DNA of 25,921 nucleotides from Azoarcus_F sp036734105 (GTDB lineage Bacteria; Pseudomonadota; Gammaproteobacteria; Burkholderiales; Rhodocyclaceae). Position 1 is the first letter of the stretch, and every line of letters starts with the position of its first letter. The translations under genes and the position numbers were made by a program. The notes under the pieces were generated by a model. The model searched no databases. It was not told the origin of the DNA and saw nothing but the letters and a program-made list of their open reading frames with translations. Positions 7,858 to 16,715 of this stretch are shown piece after piece. The stretch covers positions 1 to 25,921 of the forward strand of contig DAIMZH010000050.1 in the NCBI GenBank assembly GCA_036734105.1, written 5' to 3'.

Positions 7858-9003
7858 TTAACGCGCCTCATAGGCGACTAGACTTCCATTACTGGTTTGC
7901 ACCAAAAACCGGTCGCGGCCCGGCAAACGCAGCGGGTCAGCCTGAATCGCCCCGTTATCGGCACGCGTACGCGCCACAAACCGGCCAGAATCGCGGTTCA
8001 ACAGGTGCACATAACCCTCGAAATCACCCACCGCGACAAAATCATCAAGCGCCACAGGACGCGAAACGCCACGACGGGTCATTGCATCCTGCTTCCAGAC
8101 CGTTGAACCCCCGAAAGCATCGAGCGCGCTCACCGCATCCGCCGTGTCGGTAACGAGAATCAGCCGAGTATCCCGGTCCATCCCCACCGCACTGGAGAAC
8201 TCGCGCGACCACACGGCATTGCCACTTTCGAGGTCAAAGCAGGTCACACGGCCTTGATAAGCTACCGCACAAACCTCACGCCTACTGACCACCGCCGTGC
8301 CGGCAATGTCGGCAACCCGCTCAAGCTCGGTCACGCCACGCGGACTGGCCACCGTGAGTTCCCACAAGGGAGCGCCGTTGACCGTGTCGATGGCAACCAG
8401 TTTGCCGCCGGGGAAACCGACGATGGCAACTCGACCGTCGCTTATCATCCCAGCAGAGCTGCGCAATGCCAGCGGTGGATTATTGCGTGAATAGTTCCAG
8501 GTCTGCCGCCCATCTGCCACATCAAAACCGAGAATGCGATTATCTGACGCTCGTACCACCACCGCAGTGGCTGTGACTGCAGGCGGGGCCAGCACCTCGG
8601 CACCGATCGCCGACCGCCAACGTTCAGCGCCAGTGCTGGCATCCAGCACCACAAGGTCACCGGCCACCGTCACAACGGCTACCGCCCGCCCGTCACTGCC
8701 TACCCCGGCAGACAGACGCGCGCCGGCATTGCTGCGCCATGCAGCCTGCCCATTGGCAACCTTGATCACGCTGCCATCATGGCCGGCGGCGTACACGTCA
8801 GCATCCACTACCGCAGGATGAAATACAAAGCCACCGGATGAGCCAACCCGGTGCTGCCAGATCGACCTCAACTCGGCTTTGGTGTCAAACGATACCAGTG
8901 GTGCAGGCTTGGGTGCAGACGACGAAAACGGGTTCAGTGACGAGCAGCCTCCCAGCACAGCAAGCGCACTCAGGGCAATGACGGAACGAATCAGCGACTT
9001 CAT
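7858..9003 (-). CDS. bamB: Outer membrane assembly lipoprotein BamB
   Basis: BamB is a beta-propeller lipoprotein of the BAM complex, which inserts beta-barrel proteins into the outer membrane. The 381-residue protein starts with a lipoprotein signal peptide and a lipobox LGGC with acylated Cys20. The body carries repeated PQQ-like blades such as GAERWRSAIGAEV, GRQTWNYSRN, GAPLWELTVA and GNAVWSREFS. It begins 4 bases after the yfgM-like gene, and the order yfgM-bamB-der is a conserved proteobacterial block. Confidence 0.95.
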   Translation of the reverse strand: MKSLIRSVIALSALAVLGGCSSLNPFSSSAPKPAPLVSFDTKAELRSIWQHRVGSSGGFVFHPAVVDADVYAAGHDGSVIKVANGQAAWRSNAGARLSAGVGSDGRAVAVVTVAGDLVVLDASTGAERWRSAIGAEVLAPPAVTATAVVVRASDNRILGFDVADGRQTWNYSRNNPPLALRSSAGMISDGRVAIVGFPGGKLVAIDTVNGAPLWELTVASPRGVTELERVADIAGTAVVSRREVCAVAYQGRVTCFDLESGNAVWSREFSSAVGMDRDTRLILVTDTADAVSALDAFGGSTVWKQDAMTRRGVSRPVALDDFVAVGDFEGYVHLLNRDSGRFVARTRADNGAIQADPLRLPGRDRFLVQTSNGSLVAYEAR

Positions 9004-9007
9004 GGCT

Positions 9008-9655
9008 TCAGCTCTCCAGCGTTTCCAGTTTGATGCGGGTCACTTCCTGCAATGCTCTGGCGCCCTCTGTCGCAGACACGGCGAAGGCCTCAAGTGCAGC
9101 CCGGTAAGCAGCAGCAGCACCGGCGTGGTCCCCCTTCAGCGTCAGGATGTCTCCGCGCAGATCGTCAAAGCGCCCCTTCAGCGAGACGGGCGTGACCGCA
9201 CCCAACTCCGCCAGAGCGGCGTCTGCGTCACCCTCGGCCAACCTGACCGTCGCCAGACGCACTGTCGCAATCTCGACCAGCACAGGGTTATCGGCGTTGG
9301 CCTTCACCCATTCAAGATGGGCTACTGCATTGCGGTAGTCTCCGCTCTGAAACTGAGTCGCGGCCGACATCAGCGCAGCCATGACCGCGTAGGGTGAGCG
9401 CGCGTGGCTTTCGATGATCTGCCCGGCCGCTTCACGCGCCTTTGCCGCGTCGTTCTGCTCTACCGCCTGCTCAACAGCATGGTAGAGCGCGCCAACTTCG
9501 GCGGCCTGTTTGCTCTGATACCAACCGTAACCCTGCCAGCTCACCGTGGCAATGGCAGCCGCCACCACCAACCCAGTCACGATGTTGCCGTACTCTTCCC
9601 ACCAGGCCTTGATCGTGGAAATCTGTTCCTGCTCTTCGAGGTCATAAACTGCCAT
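9008..9655 (-). CDS. YfgM-like membrane-anchored TPR protein
   Basis: A 215-residue protein with a short cytoplasmic N terminus (MAVYDLEEQEQISTIKAWWEEYG), one transmembrane helix at about residues 23-42, and a periplasmic helical repeat region of the TPR_21 type. It matches YfgM, an inner-membrane ancillary factor linked to the Sec translocon and periplasmic chaperones in E. coli. The ATG at 9655 was chosen because the sequence upstream in this frame is inside hisS and not conserved-looking. It overlaps the hisS 3' end by 14 bases and sits directly before bamB. Confidence 0.9.
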   Translation of the reverse strand: MAVYDLEEQEQISTIKAWWEEYGNIVTGLVVAAAIATVSWQGYGWYQSKQAAEVGALYHAVEQAVEQNDAAKAREAAGQIIESHARSPYAVMAALMSAATQFQSGDYRNAVAHLEWVKANADNPVLVEIATVRLATVRLAEGDADAALAELGAVTPVSLKGRFDDLRGDILTLKGDHAGAAAAYRAALEAFAVSATEGARALQEVTRIKLETLES

Positions 9656-10934
9656 CTTCTTCCTCACTGAATAACATGTTTGTCGCCACCTCGGCCAGCC
9701 TGTCCAGCGCAACGCGCCGCTGCTCGCCGGTTGCGCGCAAGGGCTTGAGCGCAAGCTCACCAGACAAGGCCTCATCCTCACCAATGATCACGGCCAGCGA
9801 GGCACCGCTGGCATCGGCCTTCTTCATTTGCGACTTGAAACTGCCGCCACCGCAATGCATGAGCACGACAAAACCATGACCACGCAAGGCCTCCGCAGCA
9901 CGAAAACCAAGTCGGCTCGCCGCTTCGCCAACATTCACCACATAGACATCGGGCACCGGCCGCTCAGGCTCGGCCCCGCTTTCCAGCCACAAGGCCAGCA
10001 GGCGCTCCACGCCCATGGCGAACCCTGCCGCCGGAGCAGGCTTGCCGCCCAGCATTTCAATCAGACCATCATAGCGTCCGCCAGCACACACCGTACCCTG
10101 CGCACCAAGCCGGGTGGTTACCCACTCGAAAACGGTTCGGTTGTAATAGTCCAGACCACGCACCAAACGCGGGTTGATGCGATAAGGAATGCCGGCATCG
10201 CGTAAAATGGCCTGCACCCCCTCGAAATGCTGCAGCGACTCCTCACCAAGAAAGTCGATCAGTTTTGGTGCAGCTTCAACCAAGCCCTGCAAGGCCGGAT
10301 TTTTGGTGTCGAGTATGCGCAAAGGGTTGGTATGGAGGCGTCGCTTGCCGTCCTCGTCAAGTTGCCCGGCGTGAGCCTCGAAATAGCCGATCAGTGCTTG
10401 TCGGTGAGCGGCCCTCTCGTCGCTGGCACCCAGCGAGTTCAGTTCGAGCCTCACATCCTCAATGCCAAGGTCGTCCCACAAGCGGGCACACATCACAATC
10501 AGCTCAGCATCGATATCCGGGCCACCAAAGCCCAGCGCCTCAACACCAATCTGGTGAAACTGACGATAACGCCCCTTCTGCGGGCGCTCGTGCCGGAACA
10601 TAGGCCCCTGATAATAAAGGCGCTGCGGCGCGACATGCAGCAGCTTGTGCTGAATGGCTGCGCGCACGCATGAAGCCGTCCCCTCCGGGCGCAAGGTCAA
10701 TGCCTCGCCATTGAGCGCATCAACGAAGGAGTACATCTCCTTTTCAACAATGTCGGTGACCTCGCCAATCGCTCGTTTGAACAATGGCGTCGGCTCGACG
10801 ATTGGCATGCGAATCGGTCGGTAACCATAACTGCGCAACCAGTCCCGCACGATGTCTTCGAAATGTTCCCAACTGTCGGCATCATCCGGCAGGATGTCAT
10901 TCATCCCGCGCACCGCCTGCAAAGCTTGACTCAT
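9642..10934 (-). CDS. hisS: Histidyl-tRNA synthetase
   Basis: HisS charges tRNA-His with histidine using ATP in the cytoplasm. The 430-residue class II synthetase starts MSQALQAVRGMNDILPDDADSWE. Motif 2 is YYQGPMFRHERPQKGRYRQFHQIGVE at about 108-132. The histidine signature LVRGLDYYNRTVFEW, motif 3 with GFAMGVERLL, and a C-terminal anticodon-binding domain follow. Unlike HisZ in the same cluster it keeps the full catalytic signature. The ATG at 10934 has an AGGA Shine-Dalgarno and is 7 bases after ispG. The order ispG-hisS-yfgM-bamB-der is conserved widely in beta- and gammaproteobacteria. Confidence 0.96.
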   Translation of the reverse strand: MSQALQAVRGMNDILPDDADSWEHFEDIVRDWLRSYGYRPIRMPIVEPTPLFKRAIGEVTDIVEKEMYSFVDALNGEALTLRPEGTASCVRAAIQHKLLHVAPQRLYYQGPMFRHERPQKGRYRQFHQIGVEALGFGGPDIDAELIVMCARLWDDLGIEDVRLELNSLGASDERAAHRQALIGYFEAHAGQLDEDGKRRLHTNPLRILDTKNPALQGLVEAAPKLIDFLGEESLQHFEGVQAILRDAGIPYRINPRLVRGLDYYNRTVFEWVTTRLGAQGTVCAGGRYDGLIEMLGGKPAPAAGFAMGVERLLALWLESGAEPERPVPDVYVVNVGEAASRLGFRAAEALRGHGFVVLMHCGGGSFKSQMKKADASGASLAVIIGEDEALSGELALKPLRATGEQRRVALDRLAEVATNMLFSEEEDGSL

Positions 10935-10941
10935 TGTTTCC

Positions 10942-12195
10942 TCAGGATTGGGTACCCGTTTTTTTCGGATACCGGGTATTCACGTATTGATCCACGATGG
11001 CCTTGAATTCAGCGGCAATGTTGTCACCGCGCAGAGTCACCGACTTGACGCCATCCACGAACACCGGCGCTGCCGGTGTCTCGCCAGTACCGGGCAACGA
11101 GATACCGATGTTGGCATGCTTGCTCTCTCCCGGACCATTGACCACGCAACCCATTACTGCCAGGGTCATGTTTTCAACGCCGTCGTACTGGTCGCGCCAC
11201 ACAGGCATCTGCTCGCGCACATGACGCTGAATACTGTCGGCCAGTTCCTGAAAGAAAGTGCTGGTGGTTCGCCCGCAACCCGGACAAGCGGTGACCATGG
11301 GAGTGAAGGCACGCAAACCCATGGTCTGAAGAATCTCTTGCGCAACAATGACCTCTTCAGTACGACTTCCCCCTGGCTGTGGGGTCAGGGAAATCCGGAT
11401 GGTATCGCCAATGCCTTCCTGCAACAGCACGGACAAGGCTGCTGTCGACGCCACGACACCCTTGGAGCCCATACCGGCTTCGGTGAGCCCGAGATGCAGG
11501 GGATAATCACAACGACGAGCCAGGTCACGGTAGACCGCAATGAGATCCTGCACACTCGACACCTTGGCCGAGAGGATGATTCGGTCACCGCTCAGGCCAT
11601 ACTCCTCCGCCTTGGCAGCGGACTCCAGCGCTGACACCACCAGCGCCTCACGCATCACCGCACCTGCATCACGCGGACTCGCAAGGCGGGCGTTTTCATC
11701 CATCACCCGCGCGAGCACCGACTGATCCAGACTGCCCCAGTTGACACCAATGCGCACCGGCTTGTCATAGCGGCAGGCAATGTCGACAATCGCCGCAAAC
11801 TGGGGGTCGCGCTTGTTCCCCGCGCCAACGTTTCCCGGATTGATCCTGAGCTTGGCCAGCGCCTCGGCACACGCCGGATGGTCGGTGAGCAGCTTGTGGC
11901 CGTTGTAGTGAAAATCGCCCACCAACGGCACATCCATGTTGAGCGCCAGCAATCGGTCGCGAATATGCGGCACGGCACGGGCGGCCGCTTCGTTATTGAC
12001 CGTGATTCTGACCAGCTCCGAACCCGCCCGTGCCAACTCGGCAACCTGCATTGCCGTGCCCAGCACATCGGCGGTGTCGGTATTGGTCATGGACTGTACC
12101 GTGACCGGAGCAGCCGAGCCGACCGTCACCGCGCCAATCCTGACTTGCCTGGTGTGTCGGCGCGGTTGCGCGCCAAAAAGCGTGTTGTCATTCAT
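10942..12195 (-). CDS. ispG: 4-hydroxy-3-methylbut-2-en-1-yl diphosphate synthase IspG
   Basis: IspG is a [4Fe-4S] enzyme of the MEP pathway that turns methylerythritol cyclodiphosphate into HMBPP for isoprenoid synthesis. The protein is 417 residues. Cluster ligands are visible as CPGC (Cys304, Cys307) and Cys350 in MGCVVNGPGE, with the nearby Glu357. The TIM-barrel part contains SMTNTDTADV and GDFHYNGH. The start could be GTG at 12198 or ATG at 12195; I prefer the ATG, about eight bases from GAGG. It follows rodZ by 19 bases. Confidence 0.96.
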   Translation of the reverse strand: MNDNTLFGAQPRRHTRQVRIGAVTVGSAAPVTVQSMTNTDTADVLGTAMQVAELARAGSELVRITVNNEAAARAVPHIRDRLLALNMDVPLVGDFHYNGHKLLTDHPACAEALAKLRINPGNVGAGNKRDPQFAAIVDIACRYDKPVRIGVNWGSLDQSVLARVMDENARLASPRDAGAVMREALVVSALESAAKAEEYGLSGDRIILSAKVSSVQDLIAVYRDLARRCDYPLHLGLTEAGMGSKGVVASTAALSVLLQEGIGDTIRISLTPQPGGSRTEEVIVAQEILQTMGLRAFTPMVTACPGCGRTTSTFFQELADSIQRHVREQMPVWRDQYDGVENMTLAVMGCVVNGPGESKHANIGISLPGTGETPAAPVFVDGVKSVTLRGDNIAAEFKAIVDQYVNTRYPKKTGTQS

Positions 12196-12214
12196 CACGC
12201 AAACCTCATCTGCA

Positions 12215-13177
12215 TCACTGAACCGTCATTCGGGCGACACCACCCGGACTGATGTGGGGGGCAAGATCCACCACCCGTCCGTCCAGATCGAGCTCAACCC
12301 TGCCTGCATTGCCAACCACAACCGAAAAAGGCGGACTGCCCTGCACCACACGAGTGGTCCCGGCCGCGCCTGTGCCAGTAAACAAAGCGGTCCCGCTGCC
12401 GTCACGCACCTGAATCCAGGATTCAGCGCCAAGCTTGAAGGTCAGGCGTCCCGTGGTGGCCTCGGGCGCTTGCGTTGCCGCAGAGCTCACCGCCTCACTC
12501 GTTGGCGGGCTTTCAGTCTCAGTGGCTTCGATTTGCTGTGGATCGGTTTCGGTCGATCCGGAACCAGTATCGGTGTCGGTTGAAGCCTGCGCCAAAGCTT
12601 CGTTCGGCTCCTCCTCGTCCTCCCTTGCCGGCAAAGACTCAGCCCCCGGCAAGACCAGAAAACTGGGCGGCGCCACGTTCTCGGGCACGGCAATTCTTTG
12701 AGATGGCGCAGGCCCGGCAACAACAGGTTCGGGGACAGCAGTGGTGGTGGTATTGGCATCCATCTTGAACCAGTCAAAATACCAACCCAGCCCCAGCACC
12801 AGCACCATGCCACCCAGCACCCCGAAGAGTGCTTTTGAACTCATTCGAGCGCGCAAACCACCGGAGGGAATCTCGCCGGACGCATTGCTGACTGCGGCAA
12901 GTCGAACAGCGCGGCTTGCGCCTCCAAATTCGATGGCTGCTATGCGAGACTCCATATCAAGTTGCATATAGCGCGCATAGTTGCGCAAGAAGCCTCGCAC
13001 AAAGGCAGGACCAGGCAAGGAGTCGAAGTCTTCACGCTCCAGCGCATCCACCTGACGCACCGACAGCTTCAGCGCATGCGCAACATCAGCCAAGGTTTCG
13101 CCTCTCTGTTCGCGCGCGCCACGCAAAAACTCACCTATCGACACACTTGCCTCAAATTGATCTTGACTATCCGTCAC
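12215..13177 (-). CDS. rodZ: RodZ-like cytoskeletal/HTH membrane protein
   Basis: RodZ connects the MreB cytoskeleton to the envelope and helps set cell shape. The 320-residue protein has a cytoplasmic Cro/C1-type helix-turn-helix (about 13-75). Its transmembrane helix is at about 115-136. An acidic Ser/Thr/Glu-rich periplasmic linker (about 140-235) leads to a C-terminal DUF4115 beta domain (about 238-315). Its ATG overlaps the pilW stop by 4 bases. The pilW-rodZ-ispG order is typical of proteobacteria. The cell-shape role is inferred from the family and has not been shown here. Confidence 0.9.
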   Translation of the reverse strand: MTDSQDQFEASVSIGEFLRGAREQRGETLADVAHALKLSVRQVDALEREDFDSLPGPAFVRGFLRNYARYMQLDMESRIAAIEFGGASRAVRLAAVSNASGEIPSGGLRARMSSKALFGVLGGMVLVLGLGWYFDWFKMDANTTTTAVPEPVVAGPAPSQRIAVPENVAPPSFLVLPGAESLPAREDEEEPNEALAQASTDTDTGSGSTETDPQQIEATETESPPTSEAVSSAATQAPEATTGRLTFKLGAESWIQVRDGSGTALFTGTGAAGTTRVVQGSPPFSVVVGNAGRVELDLDGRVVDLAPHISPGGVARMTVQ

Positions 13178-13980
13178 TGGTCTTCACCCCGTAACATGGA
13201 CTGGTATTCGGGCGAACCCTCAAAACGGTTCGCAAGTTGAGCGGCATAACTGGCCGCAGCGTCATGATTGCCAAGCCGCCGTTCTGCGCGCACGCCTAGC
13301 CATAGCGACTCTGGCGTGGACTCATGCTGGCGGTGCAAGCGCACCAGCAGATCACGCGCCGACACATTGTCGCCGCGCCGAAAGTCGATTTCTGCCAGGT
13401 TATACAGTGCCTGGGCATTGCTATCATCAAACATCACGGCGCGGCGGAAGTTTTCGCGCGCAGCTTCCAGATCACCCATCATCAGGCGACACAGCCCTGC
13501 GTTGGTGTACGGGCGTGTCGGATGGCGGTAGAAGGGATTCCTGGCCGCCAGATCCAGCCGACGAAGACCATCCTCGAAACGACCAGCAACACACTGGAAC
13601 CAGCCATAGCTGTTGTTGAAGTCCGGGTCGTTTGGTGCGCTCCGGAGCGTACGCTGAAAATAGTCATCGGCCACGGCGGTGTCACCCACCGCCATGTATA
13701 CCAGGGCCAGCAAATGCAATGCAGGGGGATAAGCCGATGAGTGCGCCAACGCCGACCTCGCCTCGTCCATGGCAACGTCGTAGCGCCCGACTTCAAGATA
13801 GGCGGTGCCGAGTTCGACGTTGATAAGAGCACGCGCCTCGGCTGCCGTGGCAGGCTGCGAATCGAGGATGGGTCTTTCGTTTGAGCCAGATCCACTTCTT
13901 GACCCGCCCGACGTTGTCCCGCAAGCAGTCAGCACGCCAACGCTCAGCAGCACACATAACAAGCTTGCAGCACGCCTCAT
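13174..13980 (-). CDS. pilW: Type IV pilus biogenesis/stability lipoprotein PilW (PilF)
   Basis: PilW/PilF is an outer-membrane-bound TPR lipoprotein needed for assembly of the PilQ secretin and pilus stability. The 268-residue protein has a signal peptide with lipobox LTAC and acylated Cys20. A Gly/Ser-rich linker is followed by tandem TPR units, including LGTAYLEVGRYDVAMDEARSAL and NSYGWFQCVAGRFEDGLRRL. It overlaps rlmN upstream and rodZ downstream by 4 bases each, indicating tight translational coupling. No other pilus genes are in the window. Confidence 0.92.
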   Translation of the reverse strand: MRRAASLLCVLLSVGVLTACGTTSGGSRSGSGSNERPILDSQPATAAEARALINVELGTAYLEVGRYDVAMDEARSALAHSSAYPPALHLLALVYMAVGDTAVADDYFQRTLRSAPNDPDFNNSYGWFQCVAGRFEDGLRRLDLAARNPFYRHPTRPYTNAGLCRLMMGDLEAARENFRRAVMFDDSNAQALYNLAEIDFRRGDNVSARDLLVRLHRQHESTPESLWLGVRAERRLGNHDAAASYAAQLANRFEGSPEYQSMLRGEDQ

Positions 13981-15098
13981 GACCTCACCTCACTTGCCAG
14001 TCGGATTGTGCGTCGCGTGCGGTCTGCGACTTGTCCGGCCAGTTGACCGCAGGCCGCATCAACATCCTCGCCCCGGGTCTTGCGGGTGGTGGTTACAATT
14101 CCGCCATCAATGAGGATCGCAGCAAAGCGTCGAATCCGCTCTGCCGACGAGCGCTCGAAACCCGATGACGGAAAGGGATTGAACGGAATAAGGTTGAACT
14201 TGCAGGGTACATCGCGCACCAGCTCGAGCAAGGCGCGCGCATCGGCGTCGGAATCGTTGACGCCAGCCAGCATGACATATTCGAACGTGACAAAGTCACG
14301 TGGGGCCCGCTCAAGATAACGCTGGCATGCTGCCATCAACTGTCTGAGCGGATATTTTTGATTGATCGGAACCAAGCGATCGCGCAAGGCGTCGTTCGGC
14401 GCATGCAGCGACACAGCTAGCGCCACCGGACAATCTTCGCGCAAGCGATCCATCGCCGGTACGATACCGGAGGTTGATACCGTCACCCGCCGCCTGGACA
14501 GGCCATAGGCGTGATCGTCAAGCATCACACGCAAGGCGGTGAGTACATTATCGTAGTTGGCGAGTGGCTCGCCCATGCCCATCATGACCACATTGCTGAT
14601 GACGCGACCGTTGTCCTTGGCGTCGTCGCCGTCTTCGGGGGTGCCGGATGCCGCACCAAGCAGACGGTTGGCCAGCCACAGTTGGCCAATGATCTCTCCG
14701 GCGGAGAGGTTACGGTTGAAACCTTGCTTGCCGGTGGAGCAGAACGCGCAGTCAAGAGCGCAGCCTGCCTGTGATGAAACACACAAAGTGCCTCGCGTCG
14801 TCTCGGGAATGAACACGGTTTCGACCGCGTTGGCGTTGCCTACATCGAGCAACCACTTGCGGGTGCCGTCCTGCGACAAGGTGTCGCGTTGCGGCACCGG
14901 TACGCGAATGCAGGCTGCTTCCTGCAGTCGCGCACGCAATGCCTTGGCAACATCGGTCATCCGCTCGAAGTCATCACAGCCTTCACGGTGCATCCAGCGC
15001 ATGACCTGACGCGCACGGAAAGGCTTCTCGCCTAGCTCGGCAAACCACGCCGACAGCCCGGGAAGATCGAAATCCAGCAGATTGACCATTTGATTCAT
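13977..15098 (-). CDS. rlmN: Dual-specificity 23S rRNA/tRNA adenine-C2 methyltransferase RlmN
   Basis: RlmN is a radical-SAM enzyme that methylates C2 of A2503 in 23S rRNA and A37 in some tRNAs. The 373-residue protein carries the CxxxCxxC cluster motif as Cys113, Cys117 and Cys120 in GCALDCAFCSTGKQGFNRNL. It also has the GMGEPLANYDNV motif and a C-terminal cysteine at residue 350 that fits the methyl-carrying Cys. It starts 24 bases after ndk and overlaps pilW by 4 bases; ndk-rlmN-pilW is a conserved order. Confidence 0.96.
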   Translation of the reverse strand: MNQMVNLLDFDLPGLSAWFAELGEKPFRARQVMRWMHREGCDDFERMTDVAKALRARLQEAACIRVPVPQRDTLSQDGTRKWLLDVGNANAVETVFIPETTRGTLCVSSQAGCALDCAFCSTGKQGFNRNLSAGEIIGQLWLANRLLGAASGTPEDGDDAKDNGRVISNVVMMGMGEPLANYDNVLTALRVMLDDHAYGLSRRRVTVSTSGIVPAMDRLREDCPVALAVSLHAPNDALRDRLVPINQKYPLRQLMAACQRYLERAPRDFVTFEYVMLAGVNDSDADARALLELVRDVPCKFNLIPFNPFPSSGFERSSAERIRRFAAILIDGGIVTTTRKTRGEDVDAACGQLAGQVADRTRRTIRLASEVRS

Positions 15099-15122
15099 CT
15101 GTTGCCGCCAGCACTCATTCGC

Positions 15123-15548
15123 TCAACGCGAATGGATGTTCATGCCCGGGAAGAAGAAAGCGATTTCCACAGCAGCGGTTTCCGGCGCATCCGAGCCATG
15201 CACTGCGTTGGCATCGATGGAATCAGCGAAGTCGGCGCGGATCGTGCCGGCATCGGCTTTCTTGGGGTCAGTGGCACCCATCAGTTCACGGTTCTTGGCG
15301 ATGGCGTTTTCGCCTTCGAGCGCCTGGACCATGACAGGACCAGAAGTCATGAAGGACACCAGATCCTTGAAGAAGGGCCGCTCTTTGTGGACTGAGTAGA
15401 ACTGACCGGCTTCCTGGTCAGACAGGTGCATCATGCGCGCGGCGATGACCTTTAGGCCTGCGTCTTCAAAACGCTGATAGATTTTGCCGATTACGTTTTT
15501 GGCAACTGCGTCGGGCTTGATGATGGAAAGAGTGCGCTCGATGGCCAT
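15123..15548 (-). CDS. ndk: Nucleoside diphosphate kinase
   Basis: Ndk transfers the gamma phosphate between nucleoside tri- and diphosphates through a phosphohistidine intermediate. The 141-residue protein has the family length. It begins MAIERTLSIIKPDAVAKNVIGKIY and contains the catalytic His117 in NAVHGSDAPE. It is the first gene of the compact minus-strand cluster, so its upstream region should hold the cluster's main promoter. Confidence 0.97.
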   Translation of the reverse strand: MAIERTLSIIKPDAVAKNVIGKIYQRFEDAGLKVIAARMMHLSDQEAGQFYSVHKERPFFKDLVSFMTSGPVMVQALEGENAIAKNRELMGATDPKKADAGTIRADFADSIDANAVHGSDAPETAAVEIAFFFPGMNIHSR

Positions 15549-15655
15549 TCAGGGTGCTCCGTTGGTTAAGCGTTAAAAAAATGGGTTGATTAAAATTAAC
15601 GTTGTAGTTTAGCAGGGAACCGGGGTTAGCTCACCCAAGAGGTAATTTTTTCGGC
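15549..15655 (-). promoter_or_regulatory. Upstream region of ndk; possible main promoter of the cluster
   Basis: This 107-base gap separates dctP from ndk, both on the minus strand. On that strand GTGAGC and TAAACT are 17 bases apart, roughly 40-65 bases before the ndk ATG, and form a weak sigma-70-like pair. The ATG-proximal part is AT-rich. I see no terminator for dctP here, so readthrough from dctP into ndk is possible. Confidence 0.35.
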
Positions 15656-16657
15656 TCAACGGGGCGTCGCAATGTCACGCTGGATGGCACGCAACAGCTC
15701 ACGACCAATCCGTTCGGCCATTTGTTCGTGCACCGGCATCATTATCTGCTTGAAAGCGGCACGCCCAGCCTCATCCAGTTCAATCACCCGCGTGGTACCG
15801 GCTGCGCGCACAGCCTCCAGTGCGCGCTCGTTCTCCTCGTGAGCGATGCGGTTGGCAAAGTCGCTGGCCTCTCGCATTGCCTGCTCAAGCTGACGTCGCA
15901 CCACACGCGGCAAGGCATCCCAGAAACGCTTGCTGGTAATGACGGCATAGCCCAGATAGCCGTGGTTGGTCAGCGTCAGATAGCTCTGAACCTCGTGCAT
16001 CTTCTGGGTGTAAAGGTTGGAGTGCGGGTTTTCGGTGCCGTCGACCACGCCGGCTGCCAATGCAGGGTATACGTCAGAAAATGCCATCATCACCGGCACT
16101 GCCCCCAAGGCATGCATCTGCGCCTCCAGCACCTTGGAAGGCTGAATGCGCATACGCAAGCCTGTCAGGTCTTCCGGAGCATGCAAGGGACGACTCGCCG
16201 AAAAGGATTTGAAGCCGTTATCCCAAAACGCCAAGCCCTTGATGCCGCGTGACTCCAGCGAACCCAGCAGGCGACGCCCTACGACCCCTCCAGTCACACG
16301 CGCCAACGCTGTCCGGTCTTCGAAAATATAAGGCAGATCGAAAACTTCGAATTCAGACAACCCCAGTACGCTGAATTTGGCCAGGGAAGGCGCAAGCATT
16401 TCAACAGCGCCCAATTGCAAAGCCTCCATCTCCTCACGGTCCCGATACAGCGAGCTGTTCGGGTACACATCCACACGAACCCGCCCGTGCGTCAGAACCC
16501 GCGCGCGCTCTGCAAAGTAAATCGCCGCCTTACCCTTCGGCGTATCCGGTGCAACCACATGACTGAAACGGATAACGATAGTGTCGGCCCATGCATTGCC
16601 GACTGTCAGCAGCGGCAGCGCAAACACAAGCAAAAGCCACAACATGCGATACTGCAT
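15656..16657 (-). CDS. TRAP transporter solute-binding protein, DctP family
   Basis: A periplasmic receptor that captures an organic acid (C4-dicarboxylate or similar) for a TRAP transporter. From the ATG at 16657 it is 333 residues, with a Sec signal peptide ending near GNAWA-DT. The mature part has SHVVAPDTPKGKAA, the conserved LRMRIQPSKV block with the ligand-binding Arg, and GAVPVMMAFSDVYPALAAGVVDGTENP. I chose this start for its GGAG Shine-Dalgarno and because it leaves a clean signal peptide; ATGs at 16696 and 16678 would extend it. The membrane subunits DctQ and DctM are absent next to it. The gene is divergent from a dctS/dctR-like pair, which suggests those regulate it or that it feeds ligand information to them. 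The substrate cannot be told from sequence alone. Confidence 0.92.
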   Translation of the reverse strand: MQYRMLWLLLVFALPLLTVGNAWADTIVIRFSHVVAPDTPKGKAAIYFAERARVLTHGRVRVDVYPNSSLYRDREEMEALQLGAVEMLAPSLAKFSVLGLSEFEVFDLPYIFEDRTALARVTGGVVGRRLLGSLESRGIKGLAFWDNGFKSFSASRPLHAPEDLTGLRMRIQPSKVLEAQMHALGAVPVMMAFSDVYPALAAGVVDGTENPHSNLYTQKMHEVQSYLTLTNHGYLGYAVITSKRFWDALPRVVRRQLEQAMREASDFANRIAHEENERALEAVRAAGTTRVIELDEAGRAAFKQIMMPVHEQMAERIGRELLRAIQRDIATPR

Positions 16658-16715
16658 CCATCCCACTCCGAAAAACATTGCGTTGCCCCCAAGCATAGCG
16701 CGCTATTTTGAAGCA
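16658..16715. promoter_or_regulatory. Short divergent spacer between dctP and the sensor kinase gene
   Basis: Only 58 bases separate the two start codons, so at least one promoter must lie inside the opposing reading frame. I could not identify firm -35/-10 boxes or a clear response-regulator operator. Confidence 0.35.
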
